NCBI RefSeq assembly: GCF_008642315.1
Contig: NZ_CP029192.1
Span: 5,394,001 to 5,458,000 of the forward strand
Source: Streptomyces venezuelae
GTDB lineage: Bacteria; Actinomycetota; Actinomycetes; Streptomycetales; Streptomycetaceae
Direction of reading: 5' to 3'
DNA length: 64,000 nt
The notes beneath the pieces were generated by a model. It ran no database searches and was not told the origin of the DNA. It saw only the letters and a program-made list of their open reading frames with translations. Of this stretch, positions 1 through 9,015 are shown piece by piece; the stretch's first letter is position 1, and each line of letters begins with the position of its first letter. The position numbers and the translations under genes are program-made.

Positions 1-1342
1 CGCCCGCGGTGACCGCGAGGAACCAGACACCCATCATCTGGGCGCTGTACTTCTCCGGGGCCATCTTGGTCGTGAGCGACAGGCCGACCGGGGAGAGGCA
101 GAGCTCGCCGACGGTCTGGATGAAGTAGATCGAGACCAGCCACATCGGGCTGACGCGGCCGCCGTTGTTGGCGGTGTCGATCAGCGGGATGAGGAAGACG
201 GCGAAGGAGATGCCGATCAGCGTGAGGCTGGAGGCGAACTTGACGGCCGTGCTCGGCTCCTTGCCCCGCTTGTTCAGCCACAGCCACGCCGAGGCGACCA
301 CGGGGGCCAGCGCCATGATGAAGATCGGGTTCAGCGACTGGTACCAGGAGGTCGGGAAGTCGAACCCGAGCAGGTTGTTGGTCGTCGAGCCCTTGCCGAA
401 GATCGACAGCGTCGAGCCGTTCTGGTCGTAGATCATCCAGAAGACGGCGGCGACCACGAAGAACCAGATGTAGCCCGACAGCTTGGACTGCTCCAGCTGC
501 GAGAGCTCCTTGTCGCGCTTCATGCGGGCGAGGACGGTGACCGGGATGACCAGGCCGGCGATGATCAGCGGCATCAGGGCCCAGTCGGCGAAGTTGCCGG
601 TCACGCCCATGAGCGTGTAGAGCGCGGCGGCGACGATCAGCCAGATCAGGCCGTTGCGCAGGGCCGAGGCGCGCTGCTGCGGCGTCGCGGGCTGCGAGAC
701 CACGCTGCTCTGGGCGCTCAGGTGGCGCGAGCCGATCATGAACTGGGCGAGACCCAGGGCCATGCCGACCGCGGCGAGCGCGAAGCCGAGGTGCCAGTTG
801 ACGTTCTCGCCGACCGTGCCGATGGACAGCGGGGCGAGGAAGGCGCCGAGGTTGATGCCGATGTAGAAGAGCGTGAAGCCACCGTCACGGCGCGGGTCCT
901 TCGGACCGTCGTAGAGGTGGCCGACCATCACGGAGATGTTCGCCTTCAGGAGGCCGGAGCCGAGAGCGACGAGCGCGAGGCCGGCGAAGAAGGTGGCCGA
1001 GCTCGGCAGCGCGAGCGTGATGTGGCCGAGGATCACGACGGCCGCACCGATGACGACCGTCTTGCGCGGACCCCAGAAGCGGTCCGCCATCCAGCCGCCG
1101 GGCATGGCGAGGAGGTAGACCATCGACATGTAGACGGAGTAGATCGCCGTCGCCGTCGTGGCACTCATGTTCATGCCGCCGGGGGCGATCAGGTACAGCG
1201 GGAGCAGTGCCTTCATGCCGTAGAAGCTGTAGCGCTCCCACATCTCGGTCATGAAGAGAGTGGCCAGTCCGCGGGGGTGGCCGAAGAAGGTCTTCTCGGA
1301 GCCAGGGGTGCTGGCGGAGTCCTTCGTCAGGCTGGACGCCAT
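1..1342 (-). CDS. POT/PTR2-family proton-dependent oligopeptide transporter (3' end cut by window edge)
   Basis: Proton-coupled uptake of di- and tripeptides across the cytoplasmic membrane, MFS fold. The visible 447 codons begin MASSLTKDSASTPGSEKTFF and contain the POT signature region (FGHPRGLATLFMTEMWERYS, then FYGMKALLPLYL) and the second family motif FTLFYIGINLGAFLAPL, with about a dozen hydrophobic segments following. The ATG at 1342 is chosen because the conserved N-terminal GHPRGL..EMWERYSFYG motif follows directly. The C-terminus lies beyond base 1. It is divergent from the response-regulator gene across a 471-base gap. Family assignment is firm; the exact substrate range cannot be read from sequence. 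Confidence 0.93.
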   Translation of the reverse strand, partial: MASSLTKDSASTPGSEKTFFGHPRGLATLFMTEMWERYSFYGMKALLPLYLIAPGGMNMSATTATAIYSVYMSMVYLLAMPGGWMADRFWGPRKTVVIGAAVVILGHITLALPSSATFFAGLALVALGSGLLKANISVMVGHLYDGPKDPRRDGGFTLFYIGINLGAFLAPLSIGTVGENVNWHLGFALAAVGMALGLAQFMIGSRHLSAQSSVVSQPATPQQRASALRNGLIWLIVAAALYTLMGVTGNFADWALMPLIIAGLVIPVTVLARMKRDKELSQLEQSKLSGYIWFFVVAAVFWMIYDQNGSTLSIFGKGSTTNNLLGFDFPTSWYQSLNPIFIMALAPVVASAWLWLNKRGKEPSTAVKFASSLTLIGISFAVFLIPLIDTANNGGRVSPMWLVSIYFIQTVGELCLSPVGLSLTTKMAPEKYSAQMMGVWFLAVTAG

Positions 1343-1813
1343 GGGTCGATCCTCGTGGGTTCGGGACGCGCGCGGCAGGAGCGTGAGCGCGCCCGGTGGG
1401 GGGCGGTCGGCACCGTCGTCATGGCCGCCCACCCCCACGCCCAGGGGGAGTTCACCCCGCTCAAGAGACGGGGGGCGGTGACTCCGGGATCCACACCCTG
1501 GCGCATCCTCGCGCGCAGGGCCCGACCACAGGTCATTCCTTTCAAGGCTGGCCGAGGCCAGCCCGCACATAAAAGAGACCTAAGGCGCGCACAGCGGGCC
1601 AAAGGTCCTTGAGTAGTGCATCAGGCGTTGGGTCACCATACGACACGTCAGGGATGCATATGGAAGGACTTGAGAGATGGATCACAGGTGTCGCTGCAAC
1701 CAACAGCGCACATTCAAAGGTGTTTCACAGAATTGCTTCCCATAGCCGCAGGGTCACCCCCACACTGTGCGATCACCTCCCTGACGTTGTCCACCGCGGA
1801 CTACCATCACCCC
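1343..1813. promoter_or_regulatory. Divergent intergenic region between peptide transporter and response regulator
   Basis: No gene found. It is lower in GC than its surroundings, as expected of promoters. It holds an 18-base perfect inverted repeat at 1546-1563 (GGCTGGCC-GA-GGCCAGCC) and a near-repeated AAGG(T/A)C(C)TTGAG motif near 1603 and 1664. Upstream of the response regulator, TACCAT at 1802-1807 sits six bases before the ATG, as in leaderless transcripts. Operator and promoter roles are inferred. Confidence 0.4.
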
Positions 1814-2491
1814 ATGACCCGTGTACTGCTCGCCGAGGACGACGCGTCCATCTCGGAGCCGCTGGCCCGCGCCCTGCGGAGGGAGGGGTACGAGGTCGAA
1901 GTCCGTGAGGACGGCCCGACCGCCCTCGACGCAGGTCTGCAGGGCGGTGTCGACCTTGTCGTACTCGACCTGGGGCTGCCCGGCATGGATGGCCTTGAGG
2001 TCGCCCGCCGACTGCGGGCCGACGGGCTCACGGTGCCGATCCTGATCCTGACCGCGCGCGCCGACGAGGTGGACACGGTCGTCGGTCTCGACGCGGGCGC
2101 CGACGACTACGTGACCAAGCCCTTCCGGCTCGCCGAGCTCCTCGCCCGGGTCCGGGCGCTGCTGCGGCGCGGCGCGAGCGAGCCCAAGGAGGCGCCGGCC
2201 ACGCACGGCGTGCGGATCGACGTCGAGTCGCACCGCGCGTGGATGGGCGACGAGGAGCTCCAGCTCACCGCGAAGGAGTTCGACCTGCTCCGGGTGCTCG
2301 TGCGGGACGCGGGCCGGGTCGTCACGCGCGATCAGCTGATGCGGGAGGTCTGGGACACGACCTGGTGGTCCTCCACGAAGACCCTCGACATGCACATCTC
2401 CTGGCTGCGCAAGAAGCTCGGGGACGACGCGGCGAATCCGCGGTACATCGCGACGGTACGGGGCGTCGGTTTCCGCTTCGAGAAGAGCTGA
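1814..2491 (+). CDS. OmpR/PhoB-family response regulator
   Basis: DNA-binding response regulator of a two-component system, 225 aa. N-terminal receiver domain (about 1-120): acidic pocket EDD at 8-10, phospho-acceptor Asp52 in LVVLDLGLPGMDG, conserved Thr/Lys in LILTARAD and YVTKPF. C-terminal winged helix (about 130-223) with TAKEFDLLRVLV and a terminal RGVGFRFEKS. The first ATG giving a complete receiver is at 1814; no Shine-Dalgarno precedes it, but TACCAT lies 6 bases upstream, suggesting leaderless transcription. The cognate kinase follows after a 182-base gap holding a large inverted repeat. The order regulator - kinase - GtrA - purK - purE matches the Streptomyces coelicolor chromosome as I recall it; the signal sensed is unknown. 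Confidence 0.95.
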   Translation: MTRVLLAEDDASISEPLARALRREGYEVEVREDGPTALDAGLQGGVDLVVLDLGLPGMDGLEVARRLRADGLTVPILILTARADEVDTVVGLDAGADDYVTKPFRLAELLARVRALLRRGASEPKEAPATHGVRIDVESHRAWMGDEELQLTAKEFDLLRVLVRDAGRVVTRDQLMREVWDTTWWSSTKTLDMHISWLRKKLGDDAANPRYIATVRGVGFRFEKS

Positions 2492-2524
2492 CCTCACTCC
2501 CCGGGGGCGGCACCGCAGGCTCCC

Positions 2525-2642
2525 CAGGGGCGCGGGGAACTGCGCGATCAGCCACGACGGACCCGCAGACGCGTCTGCCTGCGGCGCTTTCACGGCGGGT
2601 GCGGCTTGTACCTGGTTGCTCGCGCAGTTCCCCGCGCCCCTG
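2525..2642. repeat. Inverted pair of the GC-rich dispersed repeat (possible attenuator)
   Basis: Two 23-base copies of the repeat core (CAGGGGCGCGGG + GAACTGCGCGA) face each other at 2525-2547 (+) and 2620-2642 (-). The space between holds a 14-base perfect palindrome, GCAGACGCGTCTGC, at 2565-2578. If transcribed, the RNA would fold into a 23-bp stem topped by the palindrome. It occupies the gap between response regulator and kinase, where it could separate or attenuate their expression. Same family as copies at 7602, 22398-22890 and 27736-28175. Confidence 0.8.
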
Positions 2643-2673
2643 AAAGACCCCCCGCACGCGGGACACTGGGGCC

Positions 2674-3951
2674 ATGCGCCGCAGACTGATCAACAGCACC
2701 CTCGCCGTCGTCCTCGTGGTGATCGCCGTGTTCGGGGTGAGCCTCGTCATCGTCGAGACGAGGACCATCAGCAGCAGCGCCCAGGAGCGCGTCGACTCCG
2801 AGGCGCTGCGGCTCGCCAGCATCGTCGACAGCCGCCTGATCAGCGAGGAGAAGATCAGCGGCGACATCCTGCGCGACCAGGTCGCATCCGACCGGTACGC
2901 CCGCATCGAGATCCCCGGCCGCAAGGCCATCCAGATCGGCGAGCGCCCCGGGGGCCAGGTCATCAGCGCCACCCGCCCCGGCGAGCAGGGCGAGAAGGTC
3001 ACCGTGCAGGAGCCGAAGGCCGCGGTGACCCGCGAGGTCGGCAGGACCCTGCTGATCATCGCCGCCGTGGCGCTGCTCGCCATCGTCGCCGCCGTGCTCC
3101 TCGCGGTCCGGCAGGCGAACCGCCTCGCCTCCCCGCTCACCGACCTCGCCGAGACCGCCGAGCGCCTCGGCTCGGGCGACCCCCGCCCCCGCCACAAGCG
3201 GTACGGCGTGCCGGAGCTCGACCGTGTCGCCGACGTCCTCGACTCCTCCGCCGAGCGCATCGGGCGGATGCTGACCGCCGAGCGGCGCCTCGCCGCCGAC
3301 GCGTCGCATCAGCTGCGCACCCCGCTGACCGCGCTCTCCATGCGCCTGGAGGAGATCACCGTCACCGAGGAGCTGGACACGGTGAAGGAGGAGGCGACGA
3401 TCGCGCTGGCGCAGGTCGAGCGGCTCACCGACGTCGTGGAGCGCCTCCTGACCAACTCCCGCGACCCGCGTACGGGCTCCGCCGTCGCCTTCGACCTGGA
3501 CGAGGTCGTCAAGCAGCAGCTGGAGGAGTGGCGCCCCGCCTACCGCAGTGCGGGCCGCGCCATCGTCAGCTCGGGGAAGCGGCACCTGGAGGCGGTCGGC
3601 ACGCCGGGGGCGGTGGCGCAGGTGCTCGCCGCGCTGATCGAGAACTCGCTGATGCACGGTGGCGGCACGGTCGCGCTGCGTACCCGTGTCACCGGCAACC
3701 AGGCGGTCATCGAGGTCACGGACGAGGGGCCCGGCGTCCCCGCGGACCTGGGGGCGCGCATTTTCGAGCGGACGATCAGTGGCCGCAACTCGACGGGAAT
3801 CGGCCTCGCGGTGGCCCGGGATCTGGCCGAGGCGGACGGCGGCCGCCTGGAGATGCTCCAGACGCAGCCGCCGGTCTTCGGGCTCTTCCTGTCCCGTACG
3901 CCGCTGTCGAGGAGCACGGACGGCGAAGCGGAGGACAAGACGATCCGCTAG
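2674..3951 (+). CDS. Membrane sensor histidine kinase
   Basis: Sensor kinase partner of the preceding regulator, 425 aa. TM1 (about 9-27), a short extracytoplasmic sensor of about 95 residues, TM2 (about 126-146), then HAMP. The DHp helix carries the phospho-acceptor His212 in ASHQLRTPLTAL. The HATPase domain shows an N box (ALIENSLMHGGG), G1 (VTDEGPGVP) and G2 (STGIGLAVARDLAEADGG). It starts 32 bases after the inverted repeat. Its stop codon lies in a CTAG at 3948-3951 shared with the stop of the convergent GtrA gene. The small sensor domain suggests an envelope or membrane cue, which is inference. Confidence 0.95.
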   Translation: MRRRLINSTLAVVLVVIAVFGVSLVIVETRTISSSAQERVDSEALRLASIVDSRLISEEKISGDILRDQVASDRYARIEIPGRKAIQIGERPGGQVISATRPGEQGEKVTVQEPKAAVTREVGRTLLIIAAVALLAIVAAVLLAVRQANRLASPLTDLAETAERLGSGDPRPRHKRYGVPELDRVADVLDSSAERIGRMLTAERRLAADASHQLRTPLTALSMRLEEITVTEELDTVKEEATIALAQVERLTDVVERLLTNSRDPRTGSAVAFDLDEVVKQQLEEWRPAYRSAGRAIVSSGKRHLEAVGTPGAVAQVLAALIENSLMHGGGTVALRTRVTGNQAVIEVTDEGPGVPADLGARIFERTISGRNSTGIGLAVARDLAEADGGRLEMLQTQPPVFGLFLSRTPLSRSTDGEAEDKTIR

Positions 3952-4457
3952 GGCTTGCGCACCACAGGTTTCGCCTCGGTCTCCTCCAGGAACGATTCCG
4001 CATGCCCGACCGTCGTCTCGCGCACGGGCAGGGCCTTGAACACCCAGCTGCGGTACGACCAGAAGCGGAAGAGCGTCGCGATGCCCATGCCGAGGAACTT
4101 GAAGAAGTTGGACTGGAGCCGGCTGTCCCAGCCGAACCAGTACGTCGCCGCGTAGAGCACGCCGTTCTCGATGACCAGGCCGACCGCGCTGAACAGCAGG
4201 AACAGCGTGAGTTCCTTGGTGCGGCCGCTCTTGTCACGGTCCTTGTACGTGAAGTAGCGGAAGCCCACGTAGTTGAAGGCGATGGCGACGACCGTGGCGA
4301 TCACACTCGCGCGCACCACGTGGAGGTCGGTCATGTGCCGCACGAGGTTGAAGACAGCGAAGTTGACCAGGGTGCCGACCGCCCCCACGGCTCCGAACTT
4401 GGCAACTTCGCGCCCGAGCCTGTCCAGCCGCACGCGCAGTGAGCCTCGTTCCGTCAT
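3948..4457 (-). CDS. GtrA-family membrane protein
   Basis: 169 aa with four predicted membrane helices (about 17-37, 45-65, 83-103 and 115-135), including the family-typical region FGAVGAVGTLVNFAVFN near the N-terminus and FRFWSYRSWVFK near the C-terminus. GtrA-like proteins are thought to help flip polyprenyl-linked sugars or support glycosyl transfer in envelope polysaccharide synthesis. Start ATG at 4457. It converges on the kinase gene (stops overlap in CTAG) and is divergent from purK over 225 bases. Its substrate cannot be told from sequence. Confidence 0.9.
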   Translation of the reverse strand: MTERGSLRVRLDRLGREVAKFGAVGAVGTLVNFAVFNLVRHMTDLHVVRASVIATVVAIAFNYVGFRYFTYKDRDKSGRTKELTLFLLFSAVGLVIENGVLYAATYWFGWDSRLQSNFFKFLGMGIATLFRFWSYRSWVFKALPVRETTVGHAESFLEETEAKPVVRKP

Positions 4458-4670
4458 GGTGTCGCCCCAGCCCCCGTCGATTCCGTACCGGTCGATTCGT
4501 ACCGGTCAAGTACGTGCCGACGGATTGGTGTTTCGGTCGTGTCGACCCAGCCATGCTAACCAGCGGCCTCCGCGGGCGCTCGCGGGCGCTTGGACACTGT
4601 GGCGCCCCTGTGACAGGAGGGGCTGCGGGGCGTGGGTTCCGGCCGTTCCGCGGTGGCCGATACCGGCCGA

Positions 4671-4682
4671 TACCCTGGGAGC
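4671..4682 (+). promoter_or_regulatory. Candidate leaderless promoter -10 of purK
   Basis: TACCCT lies six bases before the GTG at 4683, the spacing expected between a -10 element and a transcription start at the start codon. The only purine-rich stretch (GGGAG) is one base from the GTG, too close to act as a ribosome-binding site. Inference only. Confidence 0.35.
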
Positions 4683-5837
4683 GTGACGTTCCCGGTAGTC
4701 GGCATGGTCGGCGGCGGTCAGCTCGCCCGCATGACCCACGAGGCGGGCATCCCCCTCGGCCTTAAATTCAAGCTCCTCAGTGACACCCCGCAGGATTCCG
4801 CGGCGCAGGTCGTCGGCGACGTCGTCATCGGCGACTATCGCGACCTGGACACGCTGCGTGAGTTCGCGCGGGGCTGCGACGTGATCACCTTCGATCACGA
4901 ACACGTACCCACCGAGCATCTGCGGGCCCTGGAGGCGGACGGCATCCCCGTCCGTCCGGGGCCCGACGCGTTGGTGCACGCCCAGGACAAGGGCGTCATG
5001 CGCGCGAAGCTCACGGAGATCGGCGTGCCCTGTCCGCGCCATCGGATCGTGAAGGACCCGGCCGACGTGGCCGCCTTCGCGGCCGAGGGCGCCGAGGACG
5101 GCGGCGACGGCTTCCCCGTGATCCTGAAGACGGTGCGGGGCGGCTATGACGGAAAGGGGGTGTGGTTCGTACGTTCCGTCGAGGACGCCGAAGACCCCTT
5201 CCGGGCCGGTGTCCCCGTGCTCGCGGAGGAGAAGGTCGACTTCGAGCGCGAACTGGCGGCGAACGTCGTCCGCTCGCCGCACGGCCAGGCCGTCGCCTAC
5301 CCCGTCGTCGAGTCCCAGCAGGTCGACGGCGTGTGCGACACGGTGATCGCCCCCGCGCCCGGCCTGAGTGAGGACCTCGCGGGCCAGGCGCAGGAACTGG
5401 CTCTGCGCATCGCCAAGGAACTCGGCGTCGTCGGGCACCTCGCCGTCGAGCTCTTCGAGACCCGTGACGGCCGCATCCTCGTCAACGAACTGGCGATGCG
5501 CCCGCACAACTCCGGCCACTGGACGCAGGACGGCGCGATCACCTCGCAGTTCGCCAACCACGTCCGCGCCGTGCTCGACCTGCCGCTCGGCGACCCGCGC
5601 CCGCGCGCCAAGTGGACCGTGATGGCCAACGTGCTGGGCGGGGACTACCCCGACATGTACACCGCGTACCTGCACTGCATGGCCCGCGACCCGCAGCTCA
5701 AGATCCACATGTACGGCAAGGACGTGAAGCCCGGCCGCAAGGTCGGTCACGTGAACACCTACGGCGACGATCTGGACGAGGTCCTCGACCGCGCCCGGCA
5801 CGCAGCCGGCTATCTCAGAGGAACGATCACCGAATGA
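4683..5837 (+). CDS. purK: N5-carboxyaminoimidazole ribonucleotide synthase PurK
   Basis: ATP-grasp enzyme converting AIR plus bicarbonate to N5-CAIR in purine biosynthesis; 384 aa from the chosen start. The N-terminus [13 protein letters not shown] is the typical PurK nucleotide-binding loop. The ATP-grasp core shows [20 protein letters not shown], and [16 protein letters not shown] is the conserved C-terminal active-site block. GTG 4683 is preferred over in-frame codons upstream (from 4632) because homologues begin just before [15 protein letters not shown]. Its stop overlaps the purE start by four bases (ATGA), giving translational coupling. Confidence 0.97.
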   Translation: MTFPVVGMVGGGQLARMTHEAGIPLGLKFKLLSDTPQDSAAQVVGDVVIGDYRDLDTLREFARGCDVITFDHEHVPTEHLRALEADGIPVRPGPDALVHAQDKGVMRAKLTEIGVPCPRHRIVKDPADVAAFAAEGAEDGGDGFPVILKTVRGGYDGKGVWFVRSVEDAEDPFRAGVPVLAEEKVDFERELAANVVRSPHGQAVAYPVVESQQVDGVCDTVIAPAPGLSEDLAGQAQELALRIAKELGVVGHLAVELFETRDGRILVNELAMRPHNSGHWTQDGAITSQFANHVRAVLDLPLGDPRPRAKWTVMANVLGGDYPDMYTAYLHCMARDPQLKIHMYGKDVKPGRKVGHVNTYGDDLDEVLDRARHAAGYLRGTITE

Positions 5838-6367
5838 CCTCCCCTGTTGTTGGCATCGTCATGGGCTCGGACTCCGACTGGCCGGTGATGGAGGGCGCCG
5901 CCAAGGCGCTCGACGAGTTCGAGATCCCCTTCGAGGTCGACGTCGTCTCCGCGCACCGCATGCCGCACGAGATGATCGCGTACGGCGAGCAGGCGGCGGA
6001 CCGCGGCCTCAAGGCGATCATCGCGGGCGCGGGCGGCGCCGCCCACCTGCCCGGCATGCTGGCGTCGGTGACCCCGCTCCCGGTGATCGGCGTGCCGGTC
6101 CCGCTCAAGTACCTGGACGGCATGGACAGCCTCCTGTCCATCGTGCAGATGCCCGCGGGCGTCCCGGTCGCGACGGTCTCCGTCGGCGGCGCGCGCAACG
6201 CGGGACTGCTCGCGGCCCGCATGCTCGCCGCGCACGACCCCGAACTCCTCGGCCGCATGCGGGAGTTCCAGCAGGAGCTGAACGACCAGGCGACGGAGAA
6301 GGGCAAGCGGCTCCGGGCCAAGGTCGAGGGAGCGGGTTCCGGATTCGGCTTCGGCTCGGGAAAGTGA
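5834..6367 (+). CDS. purE: N5-CAIR mutase PurE (class I)
   Basis: Rearranges N5-CAIR to CAIR, the step after PurK. 177 aa. Signature residues: [16 protein letters not shown] at the N-terminus, SAHRMP, and the glycine-rich [11 protein letters not shown] with the catalytic His. The PurK-dependent pathway fits class I PurE. It overlaps purK by ATGA and is followed within 4 bases by a dipeptidase gene, suggesting a three-gene transcript. Confidence 0.97.
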   Translation: MTSPVVGIVMGSDSDWPVMEGAAKALDEFEIPFEVDVVSAHRMPHEMIAYGEQAADRGLKAIIAGAGGAAHLPGMLASVTPLPVIGVPVPLKYLDGMDSLLSIVQMPAGVPVATVSVGGARNAGLLAARMLAAHDPELLGRMREFQQELNDQATEKGKRLRAKVEGAGSGFGFGSGK

Positions 6368-6371
6368 TCGC

Positions 6372-7568
6372 ATGACTGATCGCATGACATCTCTCGACCG
6401 AGCACGCGCGCTCCTCGCCGACTTCCCCGTCGTCGACGGCCACAACGACCTGCCGTGGGCCCTGCGCGAGAAGGCCGGTTACGACATCGGCAAGCTCGAC
6501 ATCGCGACGGACCAGCGGGGCAGCCTGCACACGGACATCGCCCGGCTGCGCGCGGGCGGTGTCGGCGCACAGTTCTGGTCGGTGTACGTCCGCACGGACC
6601 TGACCGGCGACGCGGCGGTCAGCGCCACGCTCGAACAGATCGACTGCGTCGACCAGTTGCTCACCCGCTACCCGGCGGACCTGAGCCGCGCGCTGACGGC
6701 GGCGGACATGGAGAAGGTCCGGGCCGAGGGCCGCATCGCGTCCCTGATGGGCGCCGAGGGCGGGCACTCGATCAACAACTCCCTCGCCACGCTCCGGGCG
6801 CTGCACACGCTCGGCGTCCGCTACATGACGCTCACGCACAACGACAACATCGCGTGGGCGGACTCGGCGACGGACGAGCCGGGCGTCGGCGGCCTCTCGC
6901 CCTTCGGCCACGAGGTCGTACGCGAGATGAACCGCGTCGGCATGCTGGTGGACCTCTCGCACGTCGCGGCGACGACGATGCGGGCGGCCCTGGACACGTC
7001 GGTGGCGCCGGTGATCTTCTCGCACTCCTCGTCGCGCGCGGTCTGCGACCACCCGCGCAACATCCCGGACGACGTCCTGGAGCGGCTGCCCGCCAACGGC
7101 GGCGTGGCGATGGCGACCTTCGTCCCGAAGTTCGTCCTCCAGGCGGCGGTCGACTGGACGCAGGCGGCCGACGAGAACATGCGGGCCAACGGGTTCCACC
7201 ACCTGGACACGCGGCCCGAGGCGATGAAGGTCCACGAGGCCTTCGAGGCGACGAACCCGCGCCCGGTCGCCACCGCCGCGACGGTCGCCGACCACCTCGA
7301 CCACATGCGCGAGGTGGCGGGCGTCGACCACATCGGCATCGGCGGCGACTACGACGGCACGGCGTTCACCCCGTCCGGCCTGGACGACGTGGCGGGCTAC
7401 CCGAACCTGCTCGCGGAGCTCCTGGACCGGGGCTGGTCGAAGTCCGACCTCGCCAAGCTGACGTGGCAGAACACGGTCCGCGTCCTGGGCGCGGCGGAGG
7501 ACGTCTCACGGGACCTCCGGTCCCGCAGGGGCCCGTCCATCGCCACGCTGGAGCAGCTGGACGGCTGA
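6372..7568 (+). CDS. Membrane dipeptidase, peptidase family M19
   Basis: Binuclear-zinc dipeptidase of the renal-dipeptidase family; bacterial members cleave dipeptides including L,D-types. 398 aa (alternative start at 6384). All five metal ligands are present: His24 and Asp26 in DGHNDLPWA, Glu129 in MGAEGGHS, His197 in VDLSH, His218 in [15 protein letters not shown] follows near the C-terminus. Four bases downstream of purE, ending in a strong terminator. No signal peptide, so probably cytoplasmic. It is the intact paralogue of the gene at 10820-11974. Confidence 0.95.
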   Translation: MTDRMTSLDRARALLADFPVVDGHNDLPWALREKAGYDIGKLDIATDQRGSLHTDIARLRAGGVGAQFWSVYVRTDLTGDAAVSATLEQIDCVDQLLTRYPADLSRALTAADMEKVRAEGRIASLMGAEGGHSINNSLATLRALHTLGVRYMTLTHNDNIAWADSATDEPGVGGLSPFGHEVVREMNRVGMLVDLSHVAATTMRAALDTSVAPVIFSHSSSRAVCDHPRNIPDDVLERLPANGGVAMATFVPKFVLQAAVDWTQAADENMRANGFHHLDTRPEAMKVHEAFEATNPRPVATAATVADHLDHMREVAGVDHIGIGGDYDGTAFTPSGLDDVAGYPNLLAELLDRGWSKSDLAKLTWQNTVRVLGAAEDVSRDLRSRRGPSIATLEQLDG

Positions 7569-7602
7569 GACGGGGGCGCCCCGTCAGGGGCGCCCCCGTC
7601 TC
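7567..7602 (+). terminator. Terminator after the purK-purE-dipeptidase operon
   Basis: A perfect 16-base inverted repeat (left arm 7567-7582, right arm 7587-7602, loop GTCA) begins within the dipeptidase stop codon. There is no T-run, as is common in Streptomyces. It may act in both directions for the convergent acyl-CoA dehydrogenase. Confidence 0.75.
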
Positions 7603-7679
7603 AGGGGCGCGGGGAACTGCGCGAGCAACCGAAGCGTGCCCGCACCCGCGAGAAGCCCGCCGGAGGCAGACGCGTCTGC
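7602..7679 (+). repeat. Single copy of the GC-rich dispersed repeat
   Basis: Full 23-base core at 7602-7624 (GGGGCGCGGGGAACTGCGC inside), a CCCGCACCCG block, then the same 14-base palindrome GCAGACGCGTCTGC (7666-7679) found in the element at 2525-2642. It fills the gap between two convergent genes. Confidence 0.75.
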
Positions 7680-7682
7680 GGG

Positions 7683-8840
7683 CTACGGCAGGTTCCGCGC
7701 CATCACGATGCGCTGGACCTGGTTCGTGCCCTCGTAGATCTGCGTGATCTTCGCGTCGCGCATCATCCGCTCGACGGGGTAGTCCCGCGTGTAGCCGTAA
7801 CCACCGAGGAGCTGCACCGCGTCCGTGGTGACCTCCATCGCCACATCCGAGGCGAAGCACTTCGCGGCCGCGCCCTGGAAGGTGAGGTCCTTGTCGCCGC
7901 GCTCGGACTTGGCGGCCGCCGCGTACGTCAGCTGACGCGCGGCCTCGATCTTCATCGCCATGTCGGCGAGCATGAACTGGATGCCCTGGAAGTCGGCGAT
8001 CGGCTTGCCGAACTGCTTGCGCTCCTTGACGTACCCCTTGGCGTAGTCGAGCGCGCCCTGGGCGATGCCGAGAGCCTGGGCCGCGATGGTGATGCGGGTG
8101 TGGTCCAGGGTCTTCATGGCGGTCGCGAAGCCCGTGCCCTCCTCACCGATCATGCGGTCGGCGGGGATGCGGACGTTGTCGAGGTAGACCTCGCGGGTGG
8201 GGGAGCCCTTGATGCCGAGCTTCTTCTCCGGGGCGCCGAAGGAGACGCCCTCGTCGCCCTTCTCGACGACGAACGCGCTGATGCCCTTGGAGCGCTTCTC
8301 CGGGTCGGTGACGGCCATCACCGTGTAGTACTCGGAGACGCCCGCGTTGGTGATCCAGCGCTTCACGCCGTTGAGCACCCAGAAGTCGCCGTCGCGCACG
8401 GCCTTGGTCTTCATGCCCGCCGCGTCCGAACCGGCGTCCGGCTCGGAGAGGCAGTACGAGAACATGCCCTCGCCGCCGGCGAGCGGCGTCATGTACTTCT
8501 TCTTCAGCTCCTCGGAGCCGGAGAGGATGACCGGCAGCGAGCCGAGCTTGTTCACGGCGGGGATCAGCGAGGAGCTCGCGCAGACGCGGGCCACTTCCTC
8601 GATGACGATGACCGTGGCGAGGGCGTCGGCGCCCGCGCCGCCGTAGCTCTCCGGGACGTGCACGGCGTGCAGGTCGTTCGCGACCAGCGCGTCGAGGGCC
8701 TCCTGCGGGAAGCGGGCCTCCTCGTCCACCGCGGCGGCGAACGGTGCGATCTTCGCCTCGGCCAGCGAACGGATCGCGTCGCGGAGCATGTCGTGCTCCT
8801 CGGACGGGCGGTACAGGTCGAAATCAGCCGATCCGGCCAA
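7683..8840 (-). CDS. Acyl-CoA dehydrogenase
   Basis: FAD-dependent alpha,beta-dehydrogenation of acyl-CoA, as in beta-oxidation or branched-chain amino acid catabolism. 385 aa, a full-length single-domain member. FAD-contact motifs: YCLSEPDAGSDAAGMKTKA and WITNAGVSEYYTVMAV in the middle domain, QLLGGYGYTRDYPVERMMRD near the end. The catalytic Glu is in IYEGTNQVQRIVMARNLP, typical of short/branched-chain and butyryl-CoA types. Monocistronic, with an imperfect palindrome upstream. Chain-length specificity cannot be fixed from sequence. Confidence 0.95.
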   Translation of the reverse strand: MAGSADFDLYRPSEEHDMLRDAIRSLAEAKIAPFAAAVDEEARFPQEALDALVANDLHAVHVPESYGGAGADALATVIVIEEVARVCASSSLIPAVNKLGSLPVILSGSEELKKKYMTPLAGGEGMFSYCLSEPDAGSDAAGMKTKAVRDGDFWVLNGVKRWITNAGVSEYYTVMAVTDPEKRSKGISAFVVEKGDEGVSFGAPEKKLGIKGSPTREVYLDNVRIPADRMIGEEGTGFATAMKTLDHTRITIAAQALGIAQGALDYAKGYVKERKQFGKPIADFQGIQFMLADMAMKIEAARQLTYAAAAKSERGDKDLTFQGAAAKCFASDVAMEVTTDAVQLLGGYGYTRDYPVERMMRDAKITQIYEGTNQVQRIVMARNLP

Positions 8841-8866
8841 GGTCTCTCACGCTCCAAGGACGCTAA

Positions 8867-8880
8867 TTACCGTTAAGTAA
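8867..8880. promoter_or_regulatory. Candidate operator upstream of acyl-CoA dehydrogenase
   Basis: TTACCGTTAAGTAA has palindromic ends TTAC-N6-GTAA, lies 27 bases upstream of the gene's ATG, and sits in an unusually AT-rich patch. Such sites are typical for TetR-type repressors of fatty-acid catabolism. Inference, and no regulator gene is adjacent. Confidence 0.35.
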
Positions 8881-9015
8881 CCCAAATTTTAGTGCTGCCC
8901 CCCGCGCAAGGGATACGTGAGCTTCGCGACAGCGGAAATCGTGCCCGGTGAGCGGCCGGGACACGCGGGACTATGCTCGTCTGCGCAACTACGCCACAGC
9001 CCCCTGGAGCACCGC

